Assembly: GCF_001278755.1 (NCBI RefSeq)
Contig: NZ_CP012601.1
Span: 620,001-684,000, forward strand
Direction of reading: 5' to 3'
DNA: 64,000 nucleotides
From: Bacillus sp. FJAT-22090
Lineage (GTDB): Bacteria; Bacillota; Bacilli; Bacillales_A; Planococcaceae
The notes beneath the pieces are model-generated. The model worked only from the letters and a program-made list of their open reading frames with translations. It searched no databases and was not told where the DNA came from. Below are positions 20,546-29,645 of this stretch, piece after piece. The position numbers and the translations under genes were made by a program. Positions within the stretch are counted from its first letter, which is position 1. Every line of letters begins with the position of its first letter.

Positions 20546-21355
20546 ATGAAAATGCTTAACCTATTTATTATCTCAGATTCTATTGGAGAAACTGGTGAAT
20601 TAGTTGCGAAAGCTGCAGTTAGCCAATTTAGGCCTGGCCTTCAACATACAAAGTTGAAAAGATTTACTCATATTGATTCATTGGATCATATTAAAGAAAT
20701 TACTGAACTTGCAAAAGAACAAGATGCGATAATTTTATATACGCTTGTTCAAAAAGAGATGCGTGATGCATTGATACAATATTGTAATGAGTATCAACTC
20801 GACTCAGTTGATTTAATTGGCCCTGTTATTCAATTACTGGAAAAAAACCTGAACGAAAAACCTTTTGAAGAGCCAGGGTTAGTTAGGAAACTAGATGAGG
20901 ACTACTTTAAAAAAATTGAAGCTATTGAGTTTGCAGTGAAGTACGACGATGGAAGAGACCCGAGAGGCTTATTACAAGCAGATATAGTTTTGATAGGCGT
21001 TTCAAGAACTTCTAAAACACCTTTATCTCAATATCTAGCACATAAAAGATACAAAGTGGCAAATGTTCCGCTAGTTCCTGAAGTAGAGCCACCAGAAGAA
21101 TTATTTTTAGTTGATCCAAATAAATGCTTTGGTTTGGTAATTACACCTGAGAAGTTAAATACCATTCGAAAAGAAAGATTAATCGCAATTGGTTTAAATG
21201 ATGATGCTAGTTATGCTAAAATAGAACGTATAAATGAAGAAATAAAACATTTTGAGAAGATTGTTAAAAAAATAGGCTGCAGAGTGATTGATGTTACGAA
21301 TAGAGCTGTAGAAGAAACAGCAAATGAAGTCATTAATCATACTCAACAAAAATAA
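20546..21355 (+). CDS. PPDK regulatory protein (DUF299, YqfL)
   Basis: Bifunctional kinase/pyrophosphorylase family that reversibly phosphorylates a Thr on pyruvate phosphate dikinase or PEP synthase; the Bacillus member is also linked to CcpN activity. From ATG 20546 ([18 protein letters not shown]) the protein has 269 residues, with the P-loop-like GVSRTSKT at 151-158 and the conserved [11 protein letters not shown] downstream. GAGGGGGA lies 5 bases before the start. It begins 11 bp after ccpN, so the two are co-transcribed. Confidence 0.93.
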   Translation: MKMLNLFIISDSIGETGELVAKAAVSQFRPGLQHTKLKRFTHIDSLDHIKEITELAKEQDAIILYTLVQKEMRDALIQYCNEYQLDSVDLIGPVIQLLEKNLNEKPFEEPGLVRKLDEDYFKKIEAIEFAVKYDDGRDPRGLLQADIVLIGVSRTSKTPLSQYLAHKRYKVANVPLVPEVEPPEELFLVDPNKCFGLVITPEKLNTIRKERLIAIGLNDDASYAKIERINEEIKHFEKIVKKIGCRVIDVTNRAVEETANEVINHTQQK

Positions 21356-21368
21356 ATTATAAGAAATA

Positions 21369-21402
21369 AAACCGATTCACGTTTTGTGAAAAGGTTTTTT
21401 TG
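21369..21402 (+). terminator. Terminator after ppsR-like gene
   Basis: An imperfect stem (AACCGATTCAC/GTGAAAAGGTT) followed by seven T residues. The rest of the 224-bp gap before dnaG is AT-rich with no gene; yqxD, found here in B. subtilis, is absent. Confidence 0.65.
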
Positions 21403-21579
21403 TATTGTCTATCGAATAAAGTAATAGATAAATATGAATAATTGTTTTATAATTGTTATTTGTGGAAAAAAGAATTAATTCTCTATGAAACTTTTTTTAT
21501 GAATTATTTTGTCGATTCTTGCAGGAATTTTATTGATTCTCTCGAATTAAGTTAAATAGCAAGTAAAGATGGTGAAATA

Positions 21580-23412
21580 ATGACAAATCGTATAGAAGAA
21601 GAGATTATCGAACAAGTTAGGAATAACAATGATATTGTCGATGTAGTAAGCGAATATGTTCAGCTTACGAAAAGAGGGAGAAACTATTTTGGGTTATGTC
21701 CTTTTCATGGCGAACAAACACCATCTTTCTCTGTAACACAGGAAAAACAAATATTTCACTGTTTTGGATGTGGTGCAGGTGGTAATGTTATAACTTTTGT
21801 AATGGATATCGAAAATCTATCGTTCCAGGATGCAGTAAGTAAACTCGGAAGTCGAATTGGATTAACGATAGAAGAAAGTTCCTCTGATAGTTCAGAAGTA
21901 AAAGCCCCAGTCTCAAAAGAAGTAACAATTATGAAAAAAGCACATGAGTTTGCAAGTGATTATTTTCATCATTTATTACTTCATACCGTGGAAGGGGAAG
22001 ATGCATTAAATTACCTAGAGGAAAGAGGGTTTTCAAAGGAAATCATTGAAAAGTACAAAATTGGCTGGTCCCTTACAAGTTGGGATGCTCTTACTACGCT
22101 TTTAGAACGTAAAGGTATGGATTTACAAGAAATTGAGAAAACTGGGCTCATTATCCGAAAAGAAAATGAACTAAAGTATTTTGATCGTTTTCGAGGGAGA
22201 ATTATGTTTCCAGTGTTTGATGAAGGTGGTAATGTTATTGCTTTCTCTGGGAGAGTTCTTCATAAATCAGAAAATGAAGCAAAATATTTAAATAGTCCTG
22301 AGTCTCCCATATTTCAAAAAAGCCAAGTACTTTATAATTTAGATAAAGCCAGACTAGATATAAGAAAGCAGCGCAATGTTATTGTCTTTGAAGGATTTTT
22401 AGATGTTATAGCTGCATCAAAAGCGGGTATAACTAATGGTGTTGCAACAATGGGTACTGCTTTGACGTCACAACATATATTAAAGCTAAATAGATTAACA
22501 TCCAATGTGACGCTTTGTTATGACGGCGACAAAGCTGGTATGGAGGCAGCTAAAAGAGCAGCATCTGCTTTACAAGCTCAAAATATTCAAACGGAAGTCG
22601 CAATAATTCCTGATGCTATGGATCCAGACGATTATATTAAAAACTATGGGGAAGAAGCATTCAGAACGAAAATTATAGAAAAACCGCATTCCTACTTATC
22701 TTTTATGATGATTGTCTCCAAAAGAGACAAGAACTTTAATAATGAAAATGATACTTTGCAGTATATTCAAGAAATTTTGGAAATACTGAGTGAAAGAAAT
22801 TCTTCTGTAGAACGTGATTTATATATTCGACAGCTTTCGCAGGAAACGAACGTTTCTGAGGAAGCAATTTATCAACATCTTAGAAAACTACAAGGTAATA
22901 AAGCAAAGCAATCGAAAGATCAACATCCTGTATCTCTTCAAGTGAATCCAGAGATGAAGAAAAAGAAAAAAACTTTATCAGCGGATGAACGAGCGGAAAG
23001 AATTTTACTTTCCCATATGCTTCATAATTCACAAGTACTTGATATTGCTCGAAGTATAAATGGTGAGCAATGCTTCATTCGAGATGTGTATGAGGCTGCT
23101 TATGTAAGGTTAACAGGATTTTATGAAGATTATCCAGAAGGAGATTTTCAACGATTTTTAGAAGTAATAAATGATGCAGATATTAGAAATATAGTTATGG
23201 AAGCAGCGCTCTCAGAACGTGATCCAGATCATGAAAAAGAGGAAGTCATGGACTGTTTGCGCCATATTAGAAAATACCGGGTAGAGCAGCAAATAGAACA
23301 AAAGCTACACGAAGCAAAAGAAGCAGAGAAAATGACTGATATGGTCAAGGCTCTACAACTTGCTCAGGAAGCTATCCAGTTAAAAAAATCATTAGCGGCT
23401 TTTGAGAAATAA
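21580..23412 (+). CDS. dnaG: DNA primase
   Basis: Makes RNA primers for chromosomal replication and binds DnaB helicase through its C terminus. The 610 residues have the CHC2 zinc ribbon (Cys40, His43, Cys61, Cys64), the TOPRIM catalytic core (VFEGFLDVIAA near 270, then LCYDGDKAGMEAAKRA) and a C-terminal helicase-binding domain. The ribosome binding site (GATGGTG) is weak, in keeping with low DnaG levels. rpoD follows 26 bp downstream, as in the widely conserved dnaG-rpoD operon. Confidence 0.98.
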   Translation: MTNRIEEEIIEQVRNNNDIVDVVSEYVQLTKRGRNYFGLCPFHGEQTPSFSVTQEKQIFHCFGCGAGGNVITFVMDIENLSFQDAVSKLGSRIGLTIEESSSDSSEVKAPVSKEVTIMKKAHEFASDYFHHLLLHTVEGEDALNYLEERGFSKEIIEKYKIGWSLTSWDALTTLLERKGMDLQEIEKTGLIIRKENELKYFDRFRGRIMFPVFDEGGNVIAFSGRVLHKSENEAKYLNSPESPIFQKSQVLYNLDKARLDIRKQRNVIVFEGFLDVIAASKAGITNGVATMGTALTSQHILKLNRLTSNVTLCYDGDKAGMEAAKRAASALQAQNIQTEVAIIPDAMDPDDYIKNYGEEAFRTKIIEKPHSYLSFMMIVSKRDKNFNNENDTLQYIQEILEILSERNSSVERDLYIRQLSQETNVSEEAIYQHLRKLQGNKAKQSKDQHPVSLQVNPEMKKKKKTLSADERAERILLSHMLHNSQVLDIARSINGEQCFIRDVYEAAYVRLTGFYEDYPEGDFQRFLEVINDADIRNIVMEAALSERDPDHEKEEVMDCLRHIRKYRVEQQIEQKLHEAKEAEKMTDMVKALQLAQEAIQLKKSLAAFEK

Positions 23413-23438
23413 ACCGGTAGCAAAAGGAGGAAATTCTT

Positions 23439-24566
23439 ATGGCGGACAAGTCTGAACGTACAAAAGAAACTGAAATTGAAATCTCATTAGAAGAAGCAAA
23501 AAAACAACTAATTGAATTAGGTAAAAAAAATGGTGAATTAACCTATCATGATATCGCTGAGAAGCTCGCTCACTTCGAATTAGAATCCGATCAAATTGAA
23601 GAATTTATAGATGATTTGGAAGGAAAAGAAATTGAGCTTAGTCGTAAAGACGGAGATGAAGAAGATTTAGATCGTTTGATGAAGGGGAAAGAAGAAGAAA
23701 CTTTCGACTTAAACGATTTAAGTGTTCCTCCTGGTGTTAAAATCAATGACCCAGTACGTATGTACTTAAAAGAAATTGGTCGTGTGGATCTACTTAAAGC
23801 ATCAGAGGAAATAGCACTTGCTGAACGTATCGAGCAAGGAGATGAAGAAGCTAGAAAACGTCTAGCGGAAGCAAACCTTCGACTGGTTGTTAGTATTGCT
23901 AAACGTTATGTTGGACGAGGGATGCTATTCTTAGATTTAATCCAAGAAGGAAATATGGGTCTTATTAAAGCAGTAGAAAAATTTGACCATAGAAAAGGAT
24001 TCAAATTTAGTACGTATGCTACTTGGTGGATTAGACAAGCAATTACACGTGCAATAGCAGACCAAGCAAGAACAATTCGTATTCCAGTGCATATGGTGGA
24101 AACGATCAATAAGTTGATTCGAGTACAACGTCAATTACTGCAAGATTTGGGACGTGAACCATCTCCAGAAGAAATAGGAGAAGAAATGGATTTACCTCCA
24201 GAAAAAGTCCGAGAAATATTAAAAATTGCACAAGAACCGGTTTCCTTAGAAACTCCTATTGGGGAAGAGGATGATTCACATTTAGGTGATTTTATTGAGG
24301 ATGCAGATGCTCAATCTCCTTCGGATCATGCAGCGTATGAACTATTAAAAGAGCAATTAGAAGACGTATTAGATACGCTGACAGACAGAGAAGAAAATGT
24401 TCTACGTTTACGTTTTGGGCTAGACGATGGCCGTACGAGAACATTGGAGGAAGTAGGGAAAGTATTTGGCGTTACGAGAGAGCGTATTCGTCAAATTGAA
24501 GCGAAAGCATTACGAAAACTACGCCATCCATCTAGAAGCAAGCGTCTAAAAGATTTCTTAGAATAA
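23439..24566 (+). CDS. rpoD: Primary sigma factor SigA (RpoD)
   Basis: Housekeeping sigma-70. The 375 residues include a short region 1.1, region 2 with [14 protein letters not shown] (2.3-2.4, -10 recognition), region 3, and region 4.2 with the [23 protein letters not shown] that reads -35 elements. A strong AAAGGAGG precedes the ATG, in contrast to the weak site of dnaG. It is followed by a good terminator. Length equals that of Bacillus SigA within a few residues. Confidence 0.99.
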   Translation: MADKSERTKETEIEISLEEAKKQLIELGKKNGELTYHDIAEKLAHFELESDQIEEFIDDLEGKEIELSRKDGDEEDLDRLMKGKEEETFDLNDLSVPPGVKINDPVRMYLKEIGRVDLLKASEEIALAERIEQGDEEARKRLAEANLRLVVSIAKRYVGRGMLFLDLIQEGNMGLIKAVEKFDHRKGFKFSTYATWWIRQAITRAIADQARTIRIPVHMVETINKLIRVQRQLLQDLGREPSPEEIGEEMDLPPEKVREILKIAQEPVSLETPIGEEDDSHLGDFIEDADAQSPSDHAAYELLKEQLEDVLDTLTDREENVLRLRFGLDDGRTRTLEEVGKVFGVTRERIRQIEAKALRKLRHPSRSKRLKDFLE

Positions 24567-24570
24567 TTTA

Positions 24571-24603
24571 AAGACATCCTTATATAAAGGATGTCTTTTT
24601 TTC
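24571..24603 (+). terminator. Terminator after rpoD
   Basis: A perfect 11-bp stem (AAGACATCCTT/AAGGATGTCTT) with an ATATA loop is followed by a T run. Confidence 0.93.
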
Positions 24604-24657
24604 TAGGCTTTGACAATGTTATAATAGAAATAATTGCATGTGAAATGAGGCCGAATA

Positions 24658-25221
24658 ATGTCACTTCAACGTAAGCAAATAATTTTGAATGAAATAGCAT
24701 TTTGGAAACAAAATAAACTGCTTCCTGAACATTATTGCGACTTCCTAACTGCCCTATATGCACAAGGGGAAGATGGAGAATCGGAAGTAAAGGAGAAATC
24801 AACTAAAGCAGTACTAGCAAAAGAAAAAGGTAAGAGACGACTAGCTTATTCCACTTTAGCTATAATTACTTTTATTTTAATAGTTTCTTTAACATTGTTT
24901 ACGACATTAGCATTTATCCCTATTATTCTAGCAGGCATTGTTATAGTTTCTTTTTTATACATAGGTTTTAAATTAGCGAAAAACAAATCTATTATGACAC
25001 CGATATTAATGGTTTGCTCTGCTCTTTTATTGTTAGGTGCCTCTTTTAAAGTATGGGATGTCTATTTTGTTGAATATCCTTCAGTATTAATAGGCTTAAT
25101 CATTGGTAATTGTTTGATTTGGCTTTTTTCTGGTTTGCTGCTTAAACTAGTGTATTTTAGCATTTCTGGAGTAATAGGAATTGCATTTATATTGTTTTAT
25201 ATGTTTCGATATTATTTTTAG
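24658..25221 (+). CDS. Membrane protein of unknown function
   Basis: I do not recognise this 187-residue protein. The first 60 residues are soluble and charged (KQIILNEIAFWKQNKLLPEH), and about five hydrophobic helices follow (about 60-81, 82-102, 112-130, 138-156 and 161-185). The N-terminal part resembles the soluble head of small DUF2157-type membrane proteins, but this is only a pattern impression. The ATG at 24658 has a weak upstream site (ATGAGG). The gene stands alone between two terminators. Confidence 0.75.
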   Translation: MSLQRKQIILNEIAFWKQNKLLPEHYCDFLTALYAQGEDGESEVKEKSTKAVLAKEKGKRRLAYSTLAIITFILIVSLTLFTTLAFIPIILAGIVIVSFLYIGFKLAKNKSIMTPILMVCSALLLLGASFKVWDVYFVEYPSVLIGLIIGNCLIWLFSGLLLKLVYFSISGVIGIAFILFYMFRYYF

Positions 25222-25229
25222 TATTTACA

Positions 25230-25267
25230 ATGTCAGCTGGTATGTTAAACCAGCCGGCATTTTTTTA
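25230..25267 (+). terminator. Terminator after the membrane protein gene
   Basis: A stem (TGTCAGCTGG/CCAGCCGGCA, with G-U/A mismatches) followed by a run of T residues. Confidence 0.8.
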
Positions 25268-25354
25268 TGAATAATAAATATGTCATACTATTATTGTCGG
25301 TCTTGCAGTTGTATTGATTCATAGTCTATTTATGTAAAAGTATAAAACCTTAAG

Positions 25355-25404
25355 AAATCTACTGTTACAGTCCTTTTTATAGGAAAGTAATAGTAGATTT
25401 TTTA
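25355..25404 (+). terminator. Second hairpin upstream of the acyl-CoA dehydrogenase
   Basis: A 14-bp stem with one mismatch (AAATCTACTGTTAC/GTAATAGTAGATTT) is followed by T residues. It lies just before the acd promoter region and may insulate it from upstream transcription. Confidence 0.6.
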
Positions 25405-25433
25405 TTTTCCGTGTGAATTTATTTTATTTTTAG

Positions 25434-25458
25434 TATAATAAGAATGTAAGCGTTTTTA
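25434..25458 (+). promoter_or_regulatory. -10 element and cre-like CcpA site before the acyl-CoA dehydrogenase
   Basis: TATAAT at 25434-25439 is followed at once by ATGTAAGCGTTTTTA (25444-25458), which matches the cre consensus WTGNAANCGNWNNCW at all fixed positions but one. The site would overlap the transcription start, a position where CcpA blocks transcription. The -35 (TGTGAA region near 25412) is poor. Confidence 0.6.
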
Positions 25459-25478
25459 TTTACAAAGGGGATGGAGAA

Positions 25479-26618
25479 ATGAATTTTGATTTAACACAAG
25501 AACAACAAATGATTCGCAAAACGATACGTGAATTTGCGGACGAAGTTGTTGCTCCAGGTGCTATCCTGCGAGACAAAACAAAAGAGTTCCCAAAAGAAAT
25601 CTTCAAACAGTTAGCCGACATGGGGATGATGGGCTTACCGTTTCCTGAAGAATATGGAGGGGCAGGAGCAGATACAGTTAGTTTTGCCATCGTAACAGAA
25701 GAATTAAGTCGTGCATGCGCTTCTACAGGTATCACTTATTCAGCTCATATTTCATTAGGTGGGGCTCCTTTAAATCTTTTTGGAACTGATGAGCAAAAGC
25801 AAAAATATTTAGTTCCAGTATGTACTGGCGAATCATTCGGTGCTTTTGGTTTAACAGAGCCTAATGCAGGCTCCGATGCTGGTGGAACACAAACTACAGC
25901 AAAAGAAGATGGTAATGACTTCGTAATTAATGGAAATAAAGCTTTTATCACAAATGCAAGTTATGCGAAACATCTAGCATTAACTGCTATTACTGATGTA
26001 AAAGATGGTAAAAAGGAAATTTCAGCTATTATTGTTCCAACAGATGCTGAGGGCTTCTCCGTGATCGATAATTATGAAAAAATGGGATTAAATGCTTCTA
26101 ACACTACTGAATTAGTTTTAGAAAACGTTCGAGTTCCACAAGAGAATTTACTTGGTAAACGAGGAAATGGTTTCAGACAGTTCTTAGTTACACTTGATGG
26201 TGGGAGAATTGGAATTGGAGCTATGGCGGTAGGTATCGCGCAAGCAGCTTTTGATCGTGCGCTTCGTTATTCAAAAGAACGTAAGCAATTTGGTAAAACA
26301 TTATCTGAGTTTCAAATAACTCAGTTTAAATTAGCAGATATGGCTATGAAAATAGAGTTAGCTAGAACTATGGTTCATAAAGCTGCATGGTTAAAAGATC
26401 AAGGTAGAGCATTCAGTAAAGAAGCATCTATGTGTAAATTATATGCTTCGGAAATTGCAATGGAAGTAGCAGACGAAGCAATACAAATTCACGGTGGTTA
26501 TGGATATATGAAAGAATATGAAGTTGAACGATATATGAGAGATGCAAAACTTCTAGAAATCGGCGAAGGTACTTCAGAAGTTCAGCGTATGGTTATAGCT
26601 AGACATATTGGTTGCTAA
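25479..26618 (+). CDS. Acyl-CoA dehydrogenase (short/branched-chain type)
   Basis: FAD enzyme that oxidises acyl-CoA to trans-2-enoyl-CoA, passing electrons to ETF. The 379 residues have the normal N-terminal helical, middle beta (FGLTEPNAGSDAGG) and C-terminal helical domains, with the catalytic-base region LEIGEGTSEVQR near the end (Glu363 by analogy to IYEGT). The motif IHGGYGYMKEYEVER is typical. Substrate length cannot be told from sequence; short-chain or branched-chain acyl-CoA is most likely. It is preceded by AAAGGGGATGGAG and stands alone, with a cre-like site that suggests repression on sugars. Confidence 0.93.
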   Translation: MNFDLTQEQQMIRKTIREFADEVVAPGAILRDKTKEFPKEIFKQLADMGMMGLPFPEEYGGAGADTVSFAIVTEELSRACASTGITYSAHISLGGAPLNLFGTDEQKQKYLVPVCTGESFGAFGLTEPNAGSDAGGTQTTAKEDGNDFVINGNKAFITNASYAKHLALTAITDVKDGKKEISAIIVPTDAEGFSVIDNYEKMGLNASNTTELVLENVRVPQENLLGKRGNGFRQFLVTLDGGRIGIGAMAVGIAQAAFDRALRYSKERKQFGKTLSEFQITQFKLADMAMKIELARTMVHKAAWLKDQGRAFSKEASMCKLYASEIAMEVADEAIQIHGGYGYMKEYEVERYMRDAKLLEIGEGTSEVQRMVIARHIGC

Positions 26619-26713
26619 GTCGAATTTATGTCTAAATTGTCACAAAGAAAGAAAACTTCCTCTTTTAGACTTTTCGTTTTCCTTAGAATGCAGTACAATA
26701 TTAGTGTTGACTA

Positions 26714-26728
26714 ATTCTATATTAGAAT
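26714..26728. promoter_or_regulatory. 15-bp perfect palindrome upstream of cccA
   Basis: ATTCTA-TAT-TAGAAT lies 28 bp before the cccA start and just after a TTGACT that resembles a -35. No good -10 is found at the right distance. It could be an operator, but no regulator is identified. Confidence 0.35.
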
Positions 26729-26755
26729 GAATGTATCAAGAGGGAGGGTTAACTA

Positions 26756-27142
26756 ATGAAAAAGAATCCAATTATTCCATTTATCTTAATAATGGCATTT
26801 GGTATTGGTCTAATTTTCTTCTTATCTATTGAAGGCGTAAATAACAAAGAAGAAATTGCTTCAGAACATGCTGAAGGCGGTGAAGAAGGTGCTGCTGAAG
26901 GTGGCGAGGAAGCAGCAGCTGGTAACTTTGATCCGGAAGCTCTTGCTCAAGGAAAATGTATCGGTTGTCATGGTAACAGTTATGAAGGACAAGGAGCTTT
27001 CCCTTCTCTAGTAGCTACAAAATTATCTGAAGATGAGATTAAAGATGTTTTAGCTAATGGTAAGGGCGCTATGCCTGGTGGACTAGTTCCAGAAGAAAAT
27101 CTTGACGCTATGGCGGCATGGGTTAAATCTTTAGGTGAATAA
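26756..27142 (+). CDS. cccA: Membrane-anchored cytochrome c550
   Basis: Small electron-transfer cytochrome c on the outer face of the membrane. The 128 residues comprise an uncleaved N-terminal anchor (about 7-26), an acidic Gly/Glu/Ala linker (about 36-57), and a class I haem domain with Cys68-Ile-Gly-Cys71-His72 and a candidate axial Met106 in GAMPGGL. AGGGAGGG precedes the ATG. In B. subtilis cccA also lies just downstream of sigA and before trmK. Confidence 0.94.
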   Translation: MKKNPIIPFILIMAFGIGLIFFLSIEGVNNKEEIASEHAEGGEEGAAEGGEEAAAGNFDPEALAQGKCIGCHGNSYEGQGAFPSLVATKLSEDEIKDVLANGKGAMPGGLVPEENLDAMAAWVKSLGE

Positions 27143-27152
27143 TAATATTTTT

Positions 27153-27192
27153 AAAAAGACCTCAGATTCTTTAAAAGAATCGAGGTCTTTTT
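27153..27192 (+). terminator. Terminator after cccA
   Basis: A long stem (AAAAGACCTCAGATTCTT/AAGAATCGAGGTCTTTT with one bulge) followed by T residues. Confidence 0.93.
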
Positions 27193-27228
27193 CAATTTTT
27201 GATATAATGGTTGGCAGAGGTGTTTATA

Positions 27229-27927
27229 TTGAATGCAAAAAATTTATCTGAACGATTAAAAACAGTAGCTTCATTTGTTGAAGAAAATTCTATAGTAGCG
27301 GATATTGGAAGTGACCATGCTTATTTACCATGTTATTTAGTGCACTCTGGAATAATTACACAAGCAATTGCTGGGGAAGTAGTAAAAGGGCCGTTTGAAT
27401 CAGCTCTAAAACAAGTGAAAAGTGAAGGATTAGAGGAACACATAGATGTACGATTTGGTGATGGATTAGAAGTGATTCAACCGACAGATGGTGTCCAAAC
27501 CGTTACGATCGCAGGAATGGGGGGGCCACTCATTGCATCTATTTTAGAAGCGGGTAAAGATAAACTCCATACTGTAGAAAAATTAATCTTACAGCCGAAT
27601 ATTCACGCGAAGGCTATACGTGAATGGGCCATTAATAATGATTGGAAAATTGTAGACGAAACAATATTGGAAGAGCACGGAAAGATTTATGAAATTTTAG
27701 TACTGAAAAGAGGACAGATGACTCTCACCGATGAAGAATTATTAATTGGTCCTATTTTAATCCATCATAAGTCTATTGTATTTACGAAAAAATGGGTAAA
27801 CGAGATGGCGGAATGGCGTCGAATATTAAATCAATTTAATAAAATTAATATAACTTCAGAAGTGAAACAGAAAAAAGAAGAATTAGAACATAAAATAGCG
27901 TTAGTAGAGGAGGCTTTGAAAGCGTGA
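27229..27927 (+). CDS. trmK: tRNA m1A22 methyltransferase TrmK
   Basis: SAM-dependent enzyme that methylates N1 of A22 in tRNA. The 232 residues include the SAM motif VADIGSDHAYLPCYLV and the hallmark TIAGMGGPLI, then a C-terminal coiled coil (about 190-230). The start is TTG 27229, six bases after AGAGGTG; a TTG at 27211 would lie before the ribosome binding site. A TATAAT at 27202-27207 may be its -10. It overlaps nif3 by 4 bp (GTGA). Confidence 0.95.
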   Translation: MNAKNLSERLKTVASFVEENSIVADIGSDHAYLPCYLVHSGIITQAIAGEVVKGPFESALKQVKSEGLEEHIDVRFGDGLEVIQPTDGVQTVTIAGMGGPLIASILEAGKDKLHTVEKLILQPNIHAKAIREWAINNDWKIVDETILEEHGKIYEILVLKRGQMTLTDEELLIGPILIHHKSIVFTKKWVNEMAEWRRILNQFNKINITSEVKQKKEELEHKIALVEEALKA

Positions 27928-29042
27928 AACCTACAAACGGTCAACAAATAATATCTCTATTTGAACAATGGGCTCCTAAATCTCTTGCAGTTGAAGGCGA
28001 TTCAATCGGTCTACAAATAGGAACGCTCAATAAACCTGTTTCCAAGGTGCTTGTTACATTAGATGTAAACTCAAAAGTAGTGGATGAAGCAATTGAAAAA
28101 CAATGTGAATTGATAATTGCCCATCACCCGCCAATATATCGTAGTTTAAAAAATGTTCGAACTGACTTACCCCAAGGAAGTCTAATAGAAAAGCTGATCA
28201 AGCATAATATCGCTGTTTATGCAGCACACACTAATTTAGATATAGCCTCGGGAGGAGTAAATGATCTTTTAGCTGATAGATTACAATTAAAAAATGTACA
28301 AATTTTAGAAAAAACAGCTTCGGAACATTTAATGAAGTTAGCTGTATTTACCCCTAAAGAATCTACTGAACAAGTTAGAGTTGCCTTAGGAAATGCAGGG
28401 GCAGGAGAAATTGGAGATTATACAAATTGTAGTTTTACATCTGCTGGAGAAGGAAGGTTTAAACCGACTGAAGATGCAGATCCATATATAGGACAAGCCA
28501 ATAAGCTATCGATTGTAGAAGAAGATAAAATAGAAGTTGTATTTCCGATTTCTATAAAAAACCGAGTATTAAAAGCTTTACTTTCCTCACATCCGTATGA
28601 AGAACCTGCGTATGACTTGTTCCAACTAGAGTCAGAGGTGAATGAAAAAGGTCTAGGAAGAATTGGTGAATTACCACAGCAAGTTAGCCTTGCAGATTAT
28701 GCTAAAACGGTAAAAGTCCAACTTCAAGTTCCATTTGTACGTGTCGTAGGAAAATTAGATAGTAATGTTCATAAGGTTGCTGTTCTAGGGGGAGATGGGA
28801 ATAAATATATTCACGCTGCCAAAAGAGCTGGTGCTGATGTATTTATTACAGGTGATTTATACTTTCATGTTGCACAAGATGCTGAAGCAATCAATCTTGC
28901 AGTAATTGATCCCGGGCATCACATAGAGCAAATTATGAAAACAGGTGTTTCAGATTATATGAAAACAGTTTGTAAAAATAAACAATTTTTAGTTGAATTT
29001 ATCCCTTCGAAAATTTCGACCGAACCATTTCAACTTATATAA
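27924..29042 (+). CDS. Nif3-like dinuclear metal protein (YqfO)
   Basis: NIF3/DUF34 family protein with a dinuclear metal site; its cellular role is unsettled, and the name GTP cyclohydrolase 1 type 2 homolog is historical. The 372 residues carry metal ligands in IIAHHPPIYRSLKN (His67, His68), YAAHTNLDIASGGVN, and near the C terminus VIDPGHHIEQ. A PII/CutA-like insert (about 130-235) marks the long Bacillus form. The GTG start overlaps the trmK stop. In Bacillales this pair is regularly linked. Confidence 0.94.
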   Translation: MKPTNGQQIISLFEQWAPKSLAVEGDSIGLQIGTLNKPVSKVLVTLDVNSKVVDEAIEKQCELIIAHHPPIYRSLKNVRTDLPQGSLIEKLIKHNIAVYAAHTNLDIASGGVNDLLADRLQLKNVQILEKTASEHLMKLAVFTPKESTEQVRVALGNAGAGEIGDYTNCSFTSAGEGRFKPTEDADPYIGQANKLSIVEEDKIEVVFPISIKNRVLKALLSSHPYEEPAYDLFQLESEVNEKGLGRIGELPQQVSLADYAKTVKVQLQVPFVRVVGKLDSNVHKVAVLGGDGNKYIHAAKRAGADVFITGDLYFHVAQDAEAINLAVIDPGHHIEQIMKTGVSDYMKTVCKNKQFLVEFIPSKISTEPFQLI

Positions 29043-29073
29043 TAGAAGGGCCTGTCCAACAAGTCTCTAAAAT

Positions 29074-29118
29074 AAAAGCAGAAGGAGAAAAACGACTCGT
29101 TTTTCTCCTTCTGCTTTT
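29074..29118 (+). terminator. 21-bp perfect hairpin after nif3
   Basis: A perfect 21-bp stem (29074-29094 with 29098-29118) with a 3-nt loop, ending in CTGCTTTTGTG. It is a strong stem but has only four T residues at its end, so it may be a terminator or the tip of the repeat-bounded block. Confidence 0.7.
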
Positions 29119-29134
29119 GTGTTTCCATCAAATA

Positions 29135-29368
29135 TTGTTGATTGAGTGAAGTAATTGATTGGAGTGAAAGGCGGCGACCCCTGCGGGAAACCGAGGAGGA
29201 AACTGAAAAAGTCTATAGAATCTTTACTAAATAATGTCGTCCGATAAATAAGAAAATCGTTGAAACGGCTCCCTTTCCGCGGGCGTTGCCTTAGCCTCCT
29301 CGCTGTGCTGCGGGGTCATCGGCTAACGCTATTCTCGCAGGAGTGTCGTCTTTTTCAACGATTTTCTT
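29135..29368. repeat. GC-rich palindromic repeat, copy E (with partial arm)
   Basis: The main element lies at 29250-29368 and is bounded by a perfect 16-bp inverted repeat, AAGAAAATCGTTGAAA and TTTCAACGATTTTCTT. Inside are CTTTCCGCGGGCG, TTAGCCTCCTCG, TGCGGGGTC and TCTCGCAGGAGTGTCGTC, the family core words. An isolated left arm (GGAGTGAAAGGCGGCGACC, 29160-29205) precedes it. No gene is present. Confidence 0.8.
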
Positions 29369-29450
29369 AAATGCTAATTGAAAAAATTTAAGTGATAAAA
29401 ACTTTCTCTATTAATGGCATAATGGTTTTCTAAATGAAAAGCGGATAATA

Positions 29451-29645
29451 GTTGAGTGGAGTGGAAGGTGGCGACTCCAGCCGGAATAGCAAATGTTTGC
29501 TGCACCGAAAGCGAAGCGTCAGGTGCATGAGCTGAAGACCCTGGACTGAGCGTAGCGAAATTAATTTTTGCGACGAGCTTTGCGCAGGAGCAAGGGAAGC
29601 GGCTGAAGCCATGCCGGCGGAACGCGTCCGCCTGGAACGGAAATC
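29451..29645. repeat. GC-rich palindromic repeat, copy F
   Basis: A GC-rich block starting GAGTGGAGTGGAAGGTGGCGAC and ending GCGGAACGCGTCCGCCTGGAA. Its last 45 bp recur in inverse orientation at 36123-36165, with 16 and 17 bp of identity. The AT-rich stretch between E and F (29369-29430) also recurs inverted at 36170-36230. An open frame on the minus strand here is an effect of composition. Confidence 0.75.

Noticed and set aside
24608..24625. TTGACA and TATAAT before the membrane protein at 24658
   Set aside because: The two elements are only a few bases apart and cannot serve as one promoter; no partner elements at 17 bp were found.
29430..29612. Minus-strand open frame between nif3 and ispH
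   Set aside because: It lies in repeat copy F, lacks a ribosome binding site and reflects GC-rich repeat composition.
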